Made by a program: the position numbers and the translations under genes
Shown here: positions 18,127 through 26,719 of the stretch, piece after piece
Numbering within the stretch: position 1 is the stretch's first letter
Layout: every line of letters begins with the position of its first letter
Virus record (IMG/VR): IMGVR_UViG_3300023174_005819
Coordinates: 23,240-87,239 of that record
Direction: 5' to 3' (one strand)
DNA length: 64,000 bases
Origin: a virus
Notes under the pieces: generated by a model
Seen by the model: only the letters and a program-made list of their open reading frames with translations
Told to the model about the DNA's origin: nothing
Databases searched by the model: none

Positions 18127-18599
18127 AAATTATATCTCACAGAGGCAATATTAATGGAAAAGTCTTAGATAAGGAAAATAAACCCTCATATCTAGATTCT
18201 GCGATTTTCTCTAAAATTGAAGTAGAAGCAGACATTAGATGGATAGATAATAAATTTTATCTTGGCCATGACAATCCAGATTATATTATAAATGAAGAAT
18301 GGATTTTAAAAAGAAAGGATTATATATGGTTTCATTGTAAAAATTTAGAAGCTGCACAAAAACTAGAAACTTTATCTAAGGATATAAAATACTTTTGCCA
18401 TACCAATGATCCATTTATATCTACTAGCACAAATCATTTTTGGGTTCATGATTTTACTTGTAATTTAAACAATCAATGCATTATACCATTATTAGATGAA
18501 ATTGATATTAAAAATTTTAACAATAAAATTGTTTACGCGGTATGCACGGATTATGTAAATTTTTGTAAATATAATTTACGCCAAAAGGGATTATGCTAA
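18123..18599 (+). CDS. GDPD-like phosphodiesterase domain, short
   Basis: A 158-residue protein. IISHRGN (residues 3-9), VEADIRW (about 35-41) and LGHDNP (about 47-52) match the HRG, ExD and HD motifs of glycerophosphodiester phosphodiesterases. It is much shorter than the usual 240-300 residues, lacking the second half of the barrel, so it may not be a standard GDPD. Placed between a HAD phosphatase and a nucleotidyltransferase, it may act on a sugar/polyol phosphodiester. Confidence 0.6.
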   Translation: MKIISHRGNINGKVLDKENKPSYLDSAIFSKIEVEADIRWIDNKFYLGHDNPDYIINEEWILKRKDYIWFHCKNLEAAQKLETLSKDIKYFCHTNDPFISTSTNHFWVHDFTCNLNNQCIIPLLDEIDIKNFNNKIVYAVCTDYVNFCKYNLRQKGLC

Positions 18600-20161
18600 T
18601 TAAAGATAATATTCAACTTATAATTCCTATGTCGGGAAAAGGAAAGAGATTTGCTGAAGCTGGATATAAAACATTAAAACCATTGCTAGAAGTAGATGGT
18701 TTTCCAATGGTTCAACATGTATTAAATCTTTTTCCTGGAGTAACAGACATATCTTTCATTTGTGATGAAGCACATATAAAAGAAACTAATATGCTACAAA
18801 TATTAAAATCAATTGCACCAAATGCCAAAATATTTAAAATTTATAATAACACAAAAGGTCCAGTAAATGCCGTATGTTCAATCGAAGAACATATAGACGA
18901 AAACAAAGAAGTAATTGTGTCTTATTGCGATTATGGTACAGATTGGGATTTCGACAAGTTCTTAGAAATAACTAGAAATGGAAATTTCGATGGAGCAATA
19001 CCATGTTATACAGGATTTCACCCTCATATGTTGGGTAGCGATAATTACGCTTTTTGTAGAGAAGAAAATAAAATACTTTTAGAAATTAAGGAAAAAGAAC
19101 CATTTACAAACAATAGAATGAATGAATACGCTTCAAATGGAACTTACTATTTTAAAACAGGATCAATTCTTAAAAAATATTTTAAAGAATTAATTGACTT
19201 AGACCTTAATTTAAAAGGAGAATATTATGTCAGTTTAGTTTATAATCTTTTAGTTAGAGACAATTTAAAAGTTAATATTTTTGAAATTAAAAAAATGCTT
19301 CAATGGGGAACGCCATATGATCTAGAGATATATAAAAGTTGGTCATCTTATTTTAGTAATATTAAAAAACCTCAAACGCCAATCTACAATGATCCAGAAA
19401 CTACATTAATTTTGCCAATGGCTGGAAGAGGAAGCAGATTTTCTGAAGAAGGTTATTCATTGCCAAAGCCATTATTAGAAGTAGACTCAAAACCAATGAT
19501 AATACAAGCTGTAGATTGTCTTCCTCAATCACAAAATAATATATTTATATGTTTATCAGAGCATATTAAAAATTTTAATTTAGAAGAAAAATTAAAAAAT
19601 AAATATTCAAATTGTAAGGTTTTATCTATAGACCGAACTACCCAAGGCCAAGCTTGTACTTGTGAATTAGCTATTAAAAACTTTAAATTAGACTTAAACA
19701 AACCAATCTTAATTTCCGCTTGTGATAACGGAGTTTACTATGATCAAGACAAGTATTTAAAATTATTAGAAGATAAGAATAACGATATTATTGTTTGGTC
19801 TTTCAGAAATAACCAAACTAGTAAAGTGCATCCTAATATGTATTCTTGGTTAGACGTAGATGGAGATAATAATTTAAAATATGTTTCTTCTAAAAAATTC
19901 ATATATGATGATCCATTAAAAACTCATGCAATTATAGGAACTATGTTTTTTAGAAAAGCTAAATATTTTATGGATGGTCTACAAAAAAATTACGAAGAAA
20001 ATATAACAACAAATAATGAATTTTATGTAGACGATGTATTGAATCAAAATATCAAAATGGGATTAAATATAAAAGTATTTGAAGTTAAAAATTATATTTG
20101 TTGGGGAACTCCAGATGATTATAAAACTTATAATTATTGGAAAGATTATTTTAATAAATAA
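18593..20161 (+). CDS. Tandem (two-domain) sugar-1-phosphate nucleotidyltransferase
   Basis: A 522-residue protein with two copies of a nucleotidyltransferase (MobA/RmlA-like) domain. Domain 1 begins IIPMSGKGKRFAEAGY..KPLLEVDG (residues about 8-38), domain 2 ILPMAGRGSRFSEEGYSLPK then PLLEVDSKPM (about 269-300). Both have the G.G.RF loop, the KPL.EVD segment and an aspartate-bearing strand (SYCDYGTDWD; SACDNGVYYD). Each ends with a WGTP(Y/D)D block. Both copies therefore look catalytically complete. It would activate a sugar-1-phosphate to an NDP-sugar for the RmlB enzyme, or a polyol phosphate made by its upstream partners. Confidence 0.8.
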   Translation: MLIKDNIQLIIPMSGKGKRFAEAGYKTLKPLLEVDGFPMVQHVLNLFPGVTDISFICDEAHIKETNMLQILKSIAPNAKIFKIYNNTKGPVNAVCSIEEHIDENKEVIVSYCDYGTDWDFDKFLEITRNGNFDGAIPCYTGFHPHMLGSDNYAFCREENKILLEIKEKEPFTNNRMNEYASNGTYYFKTGSILKKYFKELIDLDLNLKGEYYVSLVYNLLVRDNLKVNIFEIKKMLQWGTPYDLEIYKSWSSYFSNIKKPQTPIYNDPETTLILPMAGRGSRFSEEGYSLPKPLLEVDSKPMIIQAVDCLPQSQNNIFICLSEHIKNFNLEEKLKNKYSNCKVLSIDRTTQGQACTCELAIKNFKLDLNKPILISACDNGVYYDQDKYLKLLEDKNNDIIVWSFRNNQTSKVHPNMYSWLDVDGDNNLKYVSSKKFIYDDPLKTHAIIGTMFFRKAKYFMDGLQKNYEENITTNNEFYVDDVLNQNIKMGLNIKVFEVKNYICWGTPDDYKTYNYWKDYFNK

Positions 20162-20169
20162 AATTATTC

Positions 20170-21144
20170 ATGAATATTTTAATAACTGGTGGATTAGGAT
20201 TTATTGGTTCTAATTTTATTAAATATATAATTCATAAAAATGAAGTAAATGTAATAATAAATATAGATACAACAACAAAAAAACATACTTCATCTAATAA
20301 AAAAAATCTACAATCTATCGAAAATAATCCTAAATATAAATTTTATGATTTTTGGTTAGATATATTAGACTATTCTCCTTCGAAAGAAGAACTCAAAAGA
20401 ATAATAAAAAATTATAATATAACTCATATAGTTCATTTTGCTGCTGAATCTCATGTTGATAATTCAATATCTGACCCAAGAAGATTCATTCAATCTAATA
20501 TATTAGGCACATTTAATCTTTTAGAAATTATTAGAGATTTTCCACAAATCAGATTTCATCATATTTCTACTGATGAAGTTTATGGTAGTTTAGGAGAAAA
20601 TGGAAAGTTTACAGAAACAACATCTTATGCCCCAAATTCTCCATATTCTGCATCAAAAGCCGCAAGTGATATGTTAGTTAGAGCATATAATCATACTTTT
20701 AAAAGTTTAATCACAATTTCTAATTGCTCTAATAATTATGGTCCAAATCAACATAATGAAAAATTTATACCAGTTGTTATTAATTCTATATTAAATAATA
20801 AAAAAATACCTGTTTATGGGAATGGAAAAAATATAAGAGATTGGATTTTTGTTAATGATCATTGTGAAGCGGTATGGTCTATACTAAACAATGGTAAAAT
20901 TGGAGATACCTATAATGTGGGCGGTAATTGTGAAAAAACAAACTTAGAGATTATTAATGATATTTGTGAAGTATTAAATGTTAATCCTCAAGATTACATA
21001 TCTTTTGTAGAAGATCGTAAAGGACATGATTTTAGATACGCAATAGATAATGCTAAAATAAACAAAGAATTAAACTGGTATCCAATTACATCTTTTAAAG
21101 ATGGACTAAAACAAACAATTGATTTTTATAAAAATTTGTTATAA
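20170..21144 (+). CDS. rmlB: dTDP-glucose 4,6-dehydratase-like
   Basis: A 324-residue extended SDR. ILITGGLGFIGSNF is the NAD-binding loop; HFAAESHVDNSI (residues about 88-99), HISTDEVYGSLG (with the catalytic TDE) and SPYSASKAASD (YxxxK) are diagnostic of RmlB-type dehydratases. GRGHD-type ending is represented by DRKGHDFRYAID. Length is normal. It converts dTDP- or UDP-glucose to the 4-keto-6-deoxy form, the substrate of the NRS/ER-like enzyme at 8973. An 8-base gap separates it from the nucleotidyltransferase. Confidence 0.87.
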   Translation: MNILITGGLGFIGSNFIKYIIHKNEVNVIINIDTTTKKHTSSNKKNLQSIENNPKYKFYDFWLDILDYSPSKEELKRIIKNYNITHIVHFAAESHVDNSISDPRRFIQSNILGTFNLLEIIRDFPQIRFHHISTDEVYGSLGENGKFTETTSYAPNSPYSASKAASDMLVRAYNHTFKSLITISNCSNNYGPNQHNEKFIPVVINSILNNKKIPVYGNGKNIRDWIFVNDHCEAVWSILNNGKIGDTYNVGGNCEKTNLEIINDICEVLNVNPQDYISFVEDRKGHDFRYAIDNAKINKELNWYPITSFKDGLKQTIDFYKNLL

Positions 21145-21153
21145 TATATCAAT

Positions 21154-22299
21154 ATGAGTTTAAATTTTCAAGAAACCTATTATGGTAAAAAGATAGATAC
21201 TTCTAATATTTTAAATATTGAAGATGCCAGCAGAATAATTAATGGAAGAAAAACAGTAGTAATAACTGGAGTGACTGGTCAAGATGGAAGTCATATGGTT
21301 GATTTTTTGCTTAAAAATACAGATTATCTTATTTTTGGTGGAGTAAGAAGATTGAGCGTATACAATCATGAAAATATTAAACATATTAAGTCTGATAGAT
21401 TTCATCTTATTAATTTTGATTTAACTGATTCTCATGCTATATCTAGAACTGTAGAAAAATTACAACCAGATTATTTTATTAACTTTGCTGCCCAAAGCTT
21501 TGTTGCAAGTAGCTGGGATTTCGCTAGACAAACTTGGCAAACTAATTCTACAGCAGTTCTTGATATTTTAGAAGCTATAAGACTTTATAAACCATCTTGC
21601 AGACTTTATCAAGCTGGTTCAAGTGAGGAATTCGGAAATGTACAATATACTCCTCAAGATGAAAATCATCCATTAAAACCAAGAAGTCCATATGGAGCAA
21701 GTAAAGCAGCTTCTCGTCAATTAGTTAAGGTATATAGAGAATCTTATAATATATATGCTATTCAAGGTTGGCTTTTTAATCATGAAGGCACAAGAAGGGG
21801 TGAAGAATTTGTTACTAGAAAAATTACAAAAAATGTAGCAAGAATTTCTAATGCGGTTAAAAATAACAAAGAATTTAATCCACTTGAATTAGGTAATATA
21901 GATGCAAAAAGAGATTGGAGTGATGCAGAAGATTTTATAGAAGGTGTTTGGATGATGTTAAATCAAGATAAATACAATCAAAATTACGATGGAGCACCAA
22001 AAGAATATATTTTCTCATCTAATGAAACTCATACCATTAGAGAATTCGCAGAAAAAGCCTTTGCTTGCGCTGGAATTACTGGCGAATGGATTGGTGAAAA
22101 AGAACATGAAGTATACATATCTAATGATAAGAAAGTATTAATTCAAATTAATCCAAAATTCTATAGACCAGCTGAAGTAGAACTTCTACTTGGAAATTCA
22201 GACAAAGCTAGAAAAGAGTTAAACTGGCATCCGAAAATTTCATTTGACAAATTAATAGAAAAGATGGTAAACTGGGACATTGAAAATCTCAAATCATAA
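21154..22299 (+). CDS. gmd: GDP-mannose 4,6-dehydratase-like
   Basis: A 381-residue SDR. VVITGVTGQDGSHMVDFLL (residues about 34-52) is the GDP-mannose dehydratase version of the GxxGxxG loop; NFAAQSFVASSW, AGSSEEFGNVQ, SPYGASKAAS and LFNHEGTRRGEEFVTRKI are all Gmd signatures. About 30 extra N-terminal residues precede the domain. It makes GDP-4-keto-6-deoxymannose, precursor of GDP-L-fucose, GDP-rhamnose or perosamine. No Fcl (GDP-fucose synthase) is recognised in the window. Confidence 0.88.
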   Translation: MSLNFQETYYGKKIDTSNILNIEDASRIINGRKTVVITGVTGQDGSHMVDFLLKNTDYLIFGGVRRLSVYNHENIKHIKSDRFHLINFDLTDSHAISRTVEKLQPDYFINFAAQSFVASSWDFARQTWQTNSTAVLDILEAIRLYKPSCRLYQAGSSEEFGNVQYTPQDENHPLKPRSPYGASKAASRQLVKVYRESYNIYAIQGWLFNHEGTRRGEEFVTRKITKNVARISNAVKNNKEFNPLELGNIDAKRDWSDAEDFIEGVWMMLNQDKYNQNYDGAPKEYIFSSNETHTIREFAEKAFACAGITGEWIGEKEHEVYISNDKKVLIQINPKFYRPAEVELLLGNSDKARKELNWHPKISFDKLIEKMVNWDIENLKS

Positions 22300-22615
22300 A
22301 CTTTGTCAATTAATAGTTAAAAAATTTATTAAAGGAAATATTAATTGGCCAAGAGAAATTAAAATCGCTCAAAAATTGGTTAAAAAATTCAATTCTTTTG
22401 ATTTTTGGGATAATCTAAAAGACTTAGGAAGCCCACCACCTTCATTAGCTTGGTTCCTTAAACCAGAAGGTAAGGCTTTTATATTAAAAGAATATGAAAG
22501 TTTTAATTTAAATCTAAATATAGAAATAATAAAATTAGAACAAGATAAAGTTCAAGACGATAAAAAGATTTGTAAAAAACCTAAAAGTTTGATAGAATTT
22601 ATAAGACAAAAATGA
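22280..22615 (+). CDS. Hypothetical basic protein
   Basis: A 111-residue protein with a TTG start overlapping gmd by 20 bases. Sequence is rich in Lys and contains WPREIKIAQKLVKKF and a SPPPSLAWFL turn. It looks like a real folded protein, not a shadow: it fills the space between two coupled genes and the next gene starts at its stop (ATGA). No domain recognised. The length to the first in-frame ATG is unclear, so the start is uncertain. Confidence 0.55.
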   Translation: MKISNHKLCQLIVKKFIKGNINWPREIKIAQKLVKKFNSFDFWDNLKDLGSPPPSLAWFLKPEGKAFILKEYESFNLNLNIEIIKLEQDKVQDDKKICKKPKSLIEFIRQK

Positions 22616-23316
22616 AAAATATAGCTCTCACTTCTGCGATAAATTATAATGATTATTTAAAAATTTTCAAACAACATAATTATAATTATTTTGATGAAAT
22701 ATATGTAGTTACAGATACAAAGGAAGATAATGAACTACAAGAGATATGTAGTGATTCTAAATTTAAATTAATAAAAACTGATAAATTTTATACTTTTGAA
22801 AATCAACCAGCAAAATTCAATCGAGGCGCAGCTTATACATACGCTATGAGTTTATTGCAAAATCCAGAAATAATTACAATTATAGACGCTGATACTCTAC
22901 TACCAGAGAGTTATCATAGTATATTTACAGAATTAAAATATAAAAAATTTGATTATATGGTGAGTGCTAGAAGATTCGTATTAGAAACTTATCAAGATTA
23001 TTCAAAAGTCTTTTTAGAAAAAGATCCAAATTATAAATTGGAAATAAGAAGTTCTGATTGGGGTTGGGGATATTTACAAATTTTTCATGCAAAAAGTAAA
23101 TGGTTAAAAAACGGGCTTGTATATCCAGAAAATTATGATTGTGCAGTATCAGATTTTATGTTTAGAAGGCAATTTGGATGGCATATTTTTAGACAAGATA
23201 CAGAAGAACATTATTGGGATCCAGAGGCGCAAGTATGCTTAAGGCAATTTCCAGTATATGGTCTAGGTCCAAATAATATTAATTCAAGAGGTCGCCGTGC
23301 ACCAGAATTTAAATAA
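22612..23316 (+). CDS. Putative glycosyltransferase (GT-A fold)
   Basis: A 234-residue protein and the last gene of the glycan block. ITIIDADTLLPESYH (residues about 87-101) has the strand-DxD-turn of GT-A transferases, preceded by FNRGAAYTYAMSLL, a donor-loop helix. Later SDWGWGYLQIFHAKS and a Trp-rich EEHYWDPE segment. Resembles GT2-type or galactosyltransferase-like phage proteins; I do not assign a family. Confidence 0.6.
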   Translation: MKNIALTSAINYNDYLKIFKQHNYNYFDEIYVVTDTKEDNELQEICSDSKFKLIKTDKFYTFENQPAKFNRGAAYTYAMSLLQNPEIITIIDADTLLPESYHSIFTELKYKKFDYMVSARRFVLETYQDYSKVFLEKDPNYKLEIRSSDWGWGYLQIFHAKSKWLKNGLVYPENYDCAVSDFMFRRQFGWHIFRQDTEEHYWDPEAQVCLRQFPVYGLGPNNINSRGRRAPEFK

Positions 23317-23321
23317 TTTAG

Positions 23322-23349
23322 TTGCATTTTGTTAAAAGAAAGGTATAAT
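23322..23349 (+). promoter_or_regulatory. Promoter of the recombinase operon
   Basis: TTGCAT (23322-23327), 16-base spacer, perfect TATAAT (23344-23349). The -10 ends only 6 bases before ATG 23356, so the transcript would begin at or next to the start codon. An AAAGG at 23339-23343 could serve as ribosome site for read-through transcripts. Confidence 0.55.
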
Positions 23350-23355
23350 AAAATT

Positions 23356-24498
23356 ATGGGAAGAAAACCTAAAGAAGAAATCGTCCAATCATCTGGTCCA
23401 AGTTCATCAGATAGATTGTTATCATTTTTAAAAGAAAATAAAGAAGATCATTATAATTTCGAAGATGAAATTTATTATAAAGTATCAACTGGTAGTTTAA
23501 ATCTCGATATCGCTACAAGTGGTGGCTTGTGTCCAGGTTTACATAGATTTATTGGTATGAATGAAGGCGGTAAAACTTCAGAAGCCCTTGAGGTAACAAA
23601 GAATTTTCTTAAATCGGTAGAAAATTCAAGAGCTTTACTTTTTAAAGCAGAGGGAAGATTAAGCAAGGAAATTAAAGATCGTTCTGGTATTAAGTTTGTA
23701 ACTGACCCAAAAGAATGGGTTGACGGAACTTGTTTCGTATTTGAATGTAATATTTTTGAAACAGTTTCAGAATTAATGAAAGATCTTATCCAGTCTAATG
23801 ATGAAAATAAGAGATATATGTTTATTTTAGATTCAGTTGACGGTTTGATGACAAAAGGTGACTCTCAAAAAAGCATGACCGAAGCAACAAAGGTTGCTGG
23901 CGGAGCAGTTATTTCTTCTATGTTGATGAAGAGAATCTCTCTTGCACTTTCTAAACGTGGTCATATGGCAATTTTTATTAGTCAAGTTCGATCTGATATT
24001 AAACTCGATCCTTATGCCGCGAATAAGGATATTCGTCAAACTACTGCGACTGGTGGAAATGCATTATTGCATTTCGCTAATTGGATTCTTGAATTTGAAC
24101 CAAAGTTCAACAAAGACCTTATTCTTGAAAAACCAAATGACAAATATGATCCAGTTAAGAATAAAATTATTGGACATAACGTTAAGATTGTTATTAAAAA
24201 ATCCACAAATGAATCTACAAACTCTAAGATTCAATACCCAATCAAATATGGTCGTAAAGATGGTTCTTCTGTTTGGAGAGAATACGAAATTATTGATCAA
24301 ATTTTGGCTTGGGAATTTGCAACAGCAAAAGGAGCATGGGTTACTTTTTCTGATGAGATCATTGAAGAACTTAAAAAAGTAAATCTAGAACTTAAGAAGC
24401 AACATCAAGGAATAGATAATCTAAGATCTTATCTCGAAGAGAATAAACCAATCGTAGATTATTTTTATAATAAATTCATTAATACTCTTGCATCATGA
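23356..24498 (+). CDS. RecA/UvsX-like recombinase
   Basis: A 380-residue strand-exchange ATPase. GMNEGGKTSEALEV (residues about 62-75) is a Walker A loop; YMFILDSVDGLM (about 155-166) is Walker B; KRGHMAIFISQVRSDI is the RecA L1/L2-proximal strand, followed by TGGNALLHFANW. It is closer in layout to phage UvsX-like proteins than to host RecA, with a long C-terminal extension. ATG 23356 is preferred over the upstream TTG because the promoter -10 lies inside that longer frame. It starts the replication block and overlaps the nuclease gene by ATGA. Confidence 0.85.
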   Translation: MGRKPKEEIVQSSGPSSSDRLLSFLKENKEDHYNFEDEIYYKVSTGSLNLDIATSGGLCPGLHRFIGMNEGGKTSEALEVTKNFLKSVENSRALLFKAEGRLSKEIKDRSGIKFVTDPKEWVDGTCFVFECNIFETVSELMKDLIQSNDENKRYMFILDSVDGLMTKGDSQKSMTEATKVAGGAVISSMLMKRISLALSKRGHMAIFISQVRSDIKLDPYAANKDIRQTTATGGNALLHFANWILEFEPKFNKDLILEKPNDKYDPVKNKIIGHNVKIVIKKSTNESTNSKIQYPIKYGRKDGSSVWREYEIIDQILAWEFATAKGAWVTFSDEIIEELKKVNLELKKQHQGIDNLRSYLEENKPIVDYFYNKFINTLAS

Positions 24499-24914
24499 GA
24501 TTATTGAATATTAACGGCAAGCTCGTTAATAAAAATGTAAGAAACTACGAAATAGATTGGGATGGAAAATGCAGAAGCAAATTGCAATTTAAATTCAAGC
24601 AATTCTTCTATCCTTACTGGAAAAATCATATTGTTTATGAAGAGTTTCCAGTTTATGGAAGCATGCTTAAAGTAGATTTATTAAATGCTACGAAAAAGAT
24701 AGCAGTTGAGATACAAGGCAATCAACACGAGAGTTTCAATAAATTCTTTCACGATAATTCTAGATTAAAATATCTTCAAAGCATAAAAAGAGATGTTAAG
24801 AAAGAAAAATGGCTTGAAATGAATGGATTTAAATTCTTAGAACTCTACGAAAATGATTTAAAAAGTCTGTCACCACAATATATAGAAGAAAAGTGCGGAA
24901 TATTAATTATTTAA
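24495..24914 (+). CDS. PD-(D/E)XK / Vsr-like endonuclease
   Basis: A 139-residue protein. KVDLLNATKKIAVEIQGNQH (nucleotides about 24670-24730) has the D-X(n)-E-X-Q arrangement of the Vsr/DUF559-type variant of the PD-(D/E)XK fold, and a conserved RD..K..W...NGF..LEL tail follows, which is the typical last helix and strand of such nucleases. Partner of the recombinase by overlap. Substrate unknown: repair, resolution or host DNA degradation. Confidence 0.65.
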   Translation: MRLLNINGKLVNKNVRNYEIDWDGKCRSKLQFKFKQFFYPYWKNHIVYEEFPVYGSMLKVDLLNATKKIAVEIQGNQHESFNKFFHDNSRLKYLQSIKRDVKKEKWLEMNGFKFLELYENDLKSLSPQYIEEKCGILII

Positions 24915-24923
24915 GTGTAAAAT
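24915..24923 (+). promoter_or_regulatory. GTGTAA box (variant GTGTAAAAT)
   Basis: Variant of the putative late box, ending 6 bases before the GTG start at 24930. It is the only member of the set inside the replication block, so it may be a chance match or may give that small gene late expression. Confidence 0.35.
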
Positions 24924-24929
24924 TCTGTA

Positions 24930-25193
24930 GTGACAAATAAGAAAAAATTTAATTTCCCACCTGCTCTTTTAAAACAAATTGATGAATGCAGTTTTGGTGG
25001 ATATATTCTTTTTAATTTTTCTAATAAAGGTGAACCTCAAGTATATACTAAATTTGATAATCAAATAAATGCTATGGCTCTTTTATATTATTTAAATACA
25101 TGGGGACAAAGCATAGACCAACTTAATCTAGAAGCCACTACTGATTTAATAGCAAGAAAAAACGAAGAAGAAGATTCAGAAGAACAAGATTAA
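24930..25193 (+). CDS. Small acidic-tailed hypothetical protein
   Basis: An 87-residue protein with a GTG start. The body is KKKFNFPPALLKQIDECSFGGYILFNFS; the C-terminus is strongly acidic (NEEEDSEEQD). A similar-sized acidic-tailed protein occurs at 30634 (FFNLKDKAS..DEDEDDE), and both share a short beta-rich core with N.Q...AL / ATGLAAF helix. They may be related adaptor or anti-regulatory proteins of the replisome; function not known. Confidence 0.55.
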   Translation: MTNKKKFNFPPALLKQIDECSFGGYILFNFSNKGEPQVYTKFDNQINAMALLYYLNTWGQSIDQLNLEATTDLIARKNEEEDSEEQD

Positions 25194-25196
25194 AAC

Positions 25197-25225
25197 TTGA
25201 CTTTTAATTTCTAGTTTGGTATCAT
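25197..25225 (+). promoter_or_regulatory. Promoter of the helicase operon, near-leaderless
   Basis: TTGACT (25197-25202), 17-base spacer, TATCAT (25220-25225). The expected transcription start near 25232 lies only about 3 bases before ATG 25235; an AAGG touching the ATG is too close to act as a normal Shine-Dalgarno site. Confidence 0.7.
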
Positions 25226-25234
25226 ATATAAAGG

Positions 25235-26719
25235 ATGATTTATTCTTTACAAGTAGAAAGACATGTATTAGGTGGTCTATTAAAGCATCAAGATTTATTT
25301 GCAGATATTGATGTATTTTTAACAGAGAATGATTTCTATAATGATGTTCATTGTACTATTTATTCAATATTTAAGAATATCAAGCATAGGGGCGAAAATG
25401 TAGATAAAGTACTATTAGCCGAAAAGATTAAAAATCTTGGAATCTCATTTAAAGATGAAATTAATATCTTTGATTATATTGATAACTTAAGCTTCTCACA
25501 AATCACGGAAGAAGCAACAATGGAAGCGTGCAAGGAACTTATTAAGTTGCGAGTTAGAAGAGAAATATCTTCAACAGCAGATAAGCTTAAAGAATATGTA
25601 ACGAAAAACTCAGATGAATCACTTGATTCTATAATATCTAAAATAGATCAGATTTATAACAAAAAGATCTCGTCTTATTCTGAGAATGATATGCCAATTA
25701 ATATTTTTGAAGGAGTTGAAGATCTTATCGAAGAAATTGGCAATAGTCCAAAAGAAGATACTGGACTTATAACTCCATATTCTGAATTTAATAGAATGTA
25801 TGGTGGTTTAAAGAATGGTAATATTTATGCAATCGCAAGTAGGCCAGGTCAAGGAAAATCAACTTGGTTAAATGATATTTGTTTTAAAACTTCTATTAAT
25901 CCTAAGAATAAAACTAAAACTCTTATTCTTGATACCGAAATGCAAACTGTAGATATTCAATTAAGAATGGTTGCATCTTTAAGTGGAGTTCCAGTTTGGT
26001 ATCTTGAAACTGGAAACTGGCGTAAAAATGAAGAAATGACCAAGAAAGTAAGAGAAGCTTGGGATAAGGTTAAAAAATATGAATACTTTCATTATCATGT
26101 AGGAAATAAAAATATTGATCAAGTATGTTCTATGATTCGCAGATGGTATCTTTCTAAAGTTGGAAGAGGAAATCAAGCTATGATCGCTTATGATTACATT
26201 AAACTAACTGGAGAAAAAGTCGGACAAAACTGGGCAGAACATCAAGCGATTGGTGATAAGATAGACAAACTAAAAAGAATTTCAGAAGAAATCAATTGTC
26301 CAATTATTACAGCCATGCAATTGAATAGAACTGGTGAAAGTTTTAATAGAAAAGGTTCAGAGGTTGTTGATGATAGCTCTGTAATTTCACTTTCAGATAG
26401 ATTACAATGGTTCGCATCATTCGTAGCAATCTTTAGAAGAAAAACTCTAGATGAGATTACTCTTGATGGTCAAGCGTTTGGAACTCATAAGTTGATTCCC
26501 ACTAAAACTAGATTCCAAGGAAAAGACGCAGCTGGTCATCAAGATTTGGTTAGAAGACTAGATTGCACTGGTAAAGAAGTCTGGTCACAAAATTATTTAA
26601 ATTATAATGTTCAAAACTTTAATATAGAAGAAAGAGGATCACTCGCAGATGTAGCAGAACGTCAAAGAGAACAATACGAACTTAATGATGCAAACGCAAA
26701 TGACGGAGAACTATTATGA
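25235..26719 (+). CDS. dnaB: Replicative DNA helicase, DnaB-like
   Basis: A 494-residue hexameric helicase. Residues 1 to about 110 are the DnaB N-terminal helical domain (VERHVLGGLLKHQDLF). The RecA-like C-terminal ATPase has Walker A in ASRPGQGKSTWLN (residues about 203-215), TLILDTEMQ, a Walker B segment AMIAYDYIKLTGE and the AMQLNRTGES sensor motif. Length is normal for DnaB (about 470). No loader of DnaC type is seen nearby. It starts an operon with thyX, primase and a RecB-like nuclease. Confidence 0.88.
   Translation: MIYSLQVERHVLGGLLKHQDLFADIDVFLTENDFYNDVHCTIYSIFKNIKHRGENVDKVLLAEKIKNLGISFKDEINIFDYIDNLSFSQITEEATMEACKELIKLRVRREISSTADKLKEYVTKNSDESLDSIISKIDQIYNKKISSYSENDMPINIFEGVEDLIEEIGNSPKEDTGLITPYSEFNRMYGGLKNGNIYAIASRPGQGKSTWLNDICFKTSINPKNKTKTLILDTEMQTVDIQLRMVASLSGVPVWYLETGNWRKNEEMTKKVREAWDKVKKYEYFHYHVGNKNIDQVCSMIRRWYLSKVGRGNQAMIAYDYIKLTGEKVGQNWAEHQAIGDKIDKLKRISEEINCPIITAMQLNRTGESFNRKGSEVVDDSSVISLSDRLQWFASFVAIFRRKTLDEITLDGQAFGTHKLIPTKTRFQGKDAAGHQDLVRRLDCTGKEVWSQNYLNYNVQNFNIEERGSLADVAERQREQYELNDANANDGELL

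Noticed and set aside
23942-24382. Alternative frame inside the recombinase gene
   Set aside because: Overlaps a clear RecA-like coding sequence completely and shows no domain.
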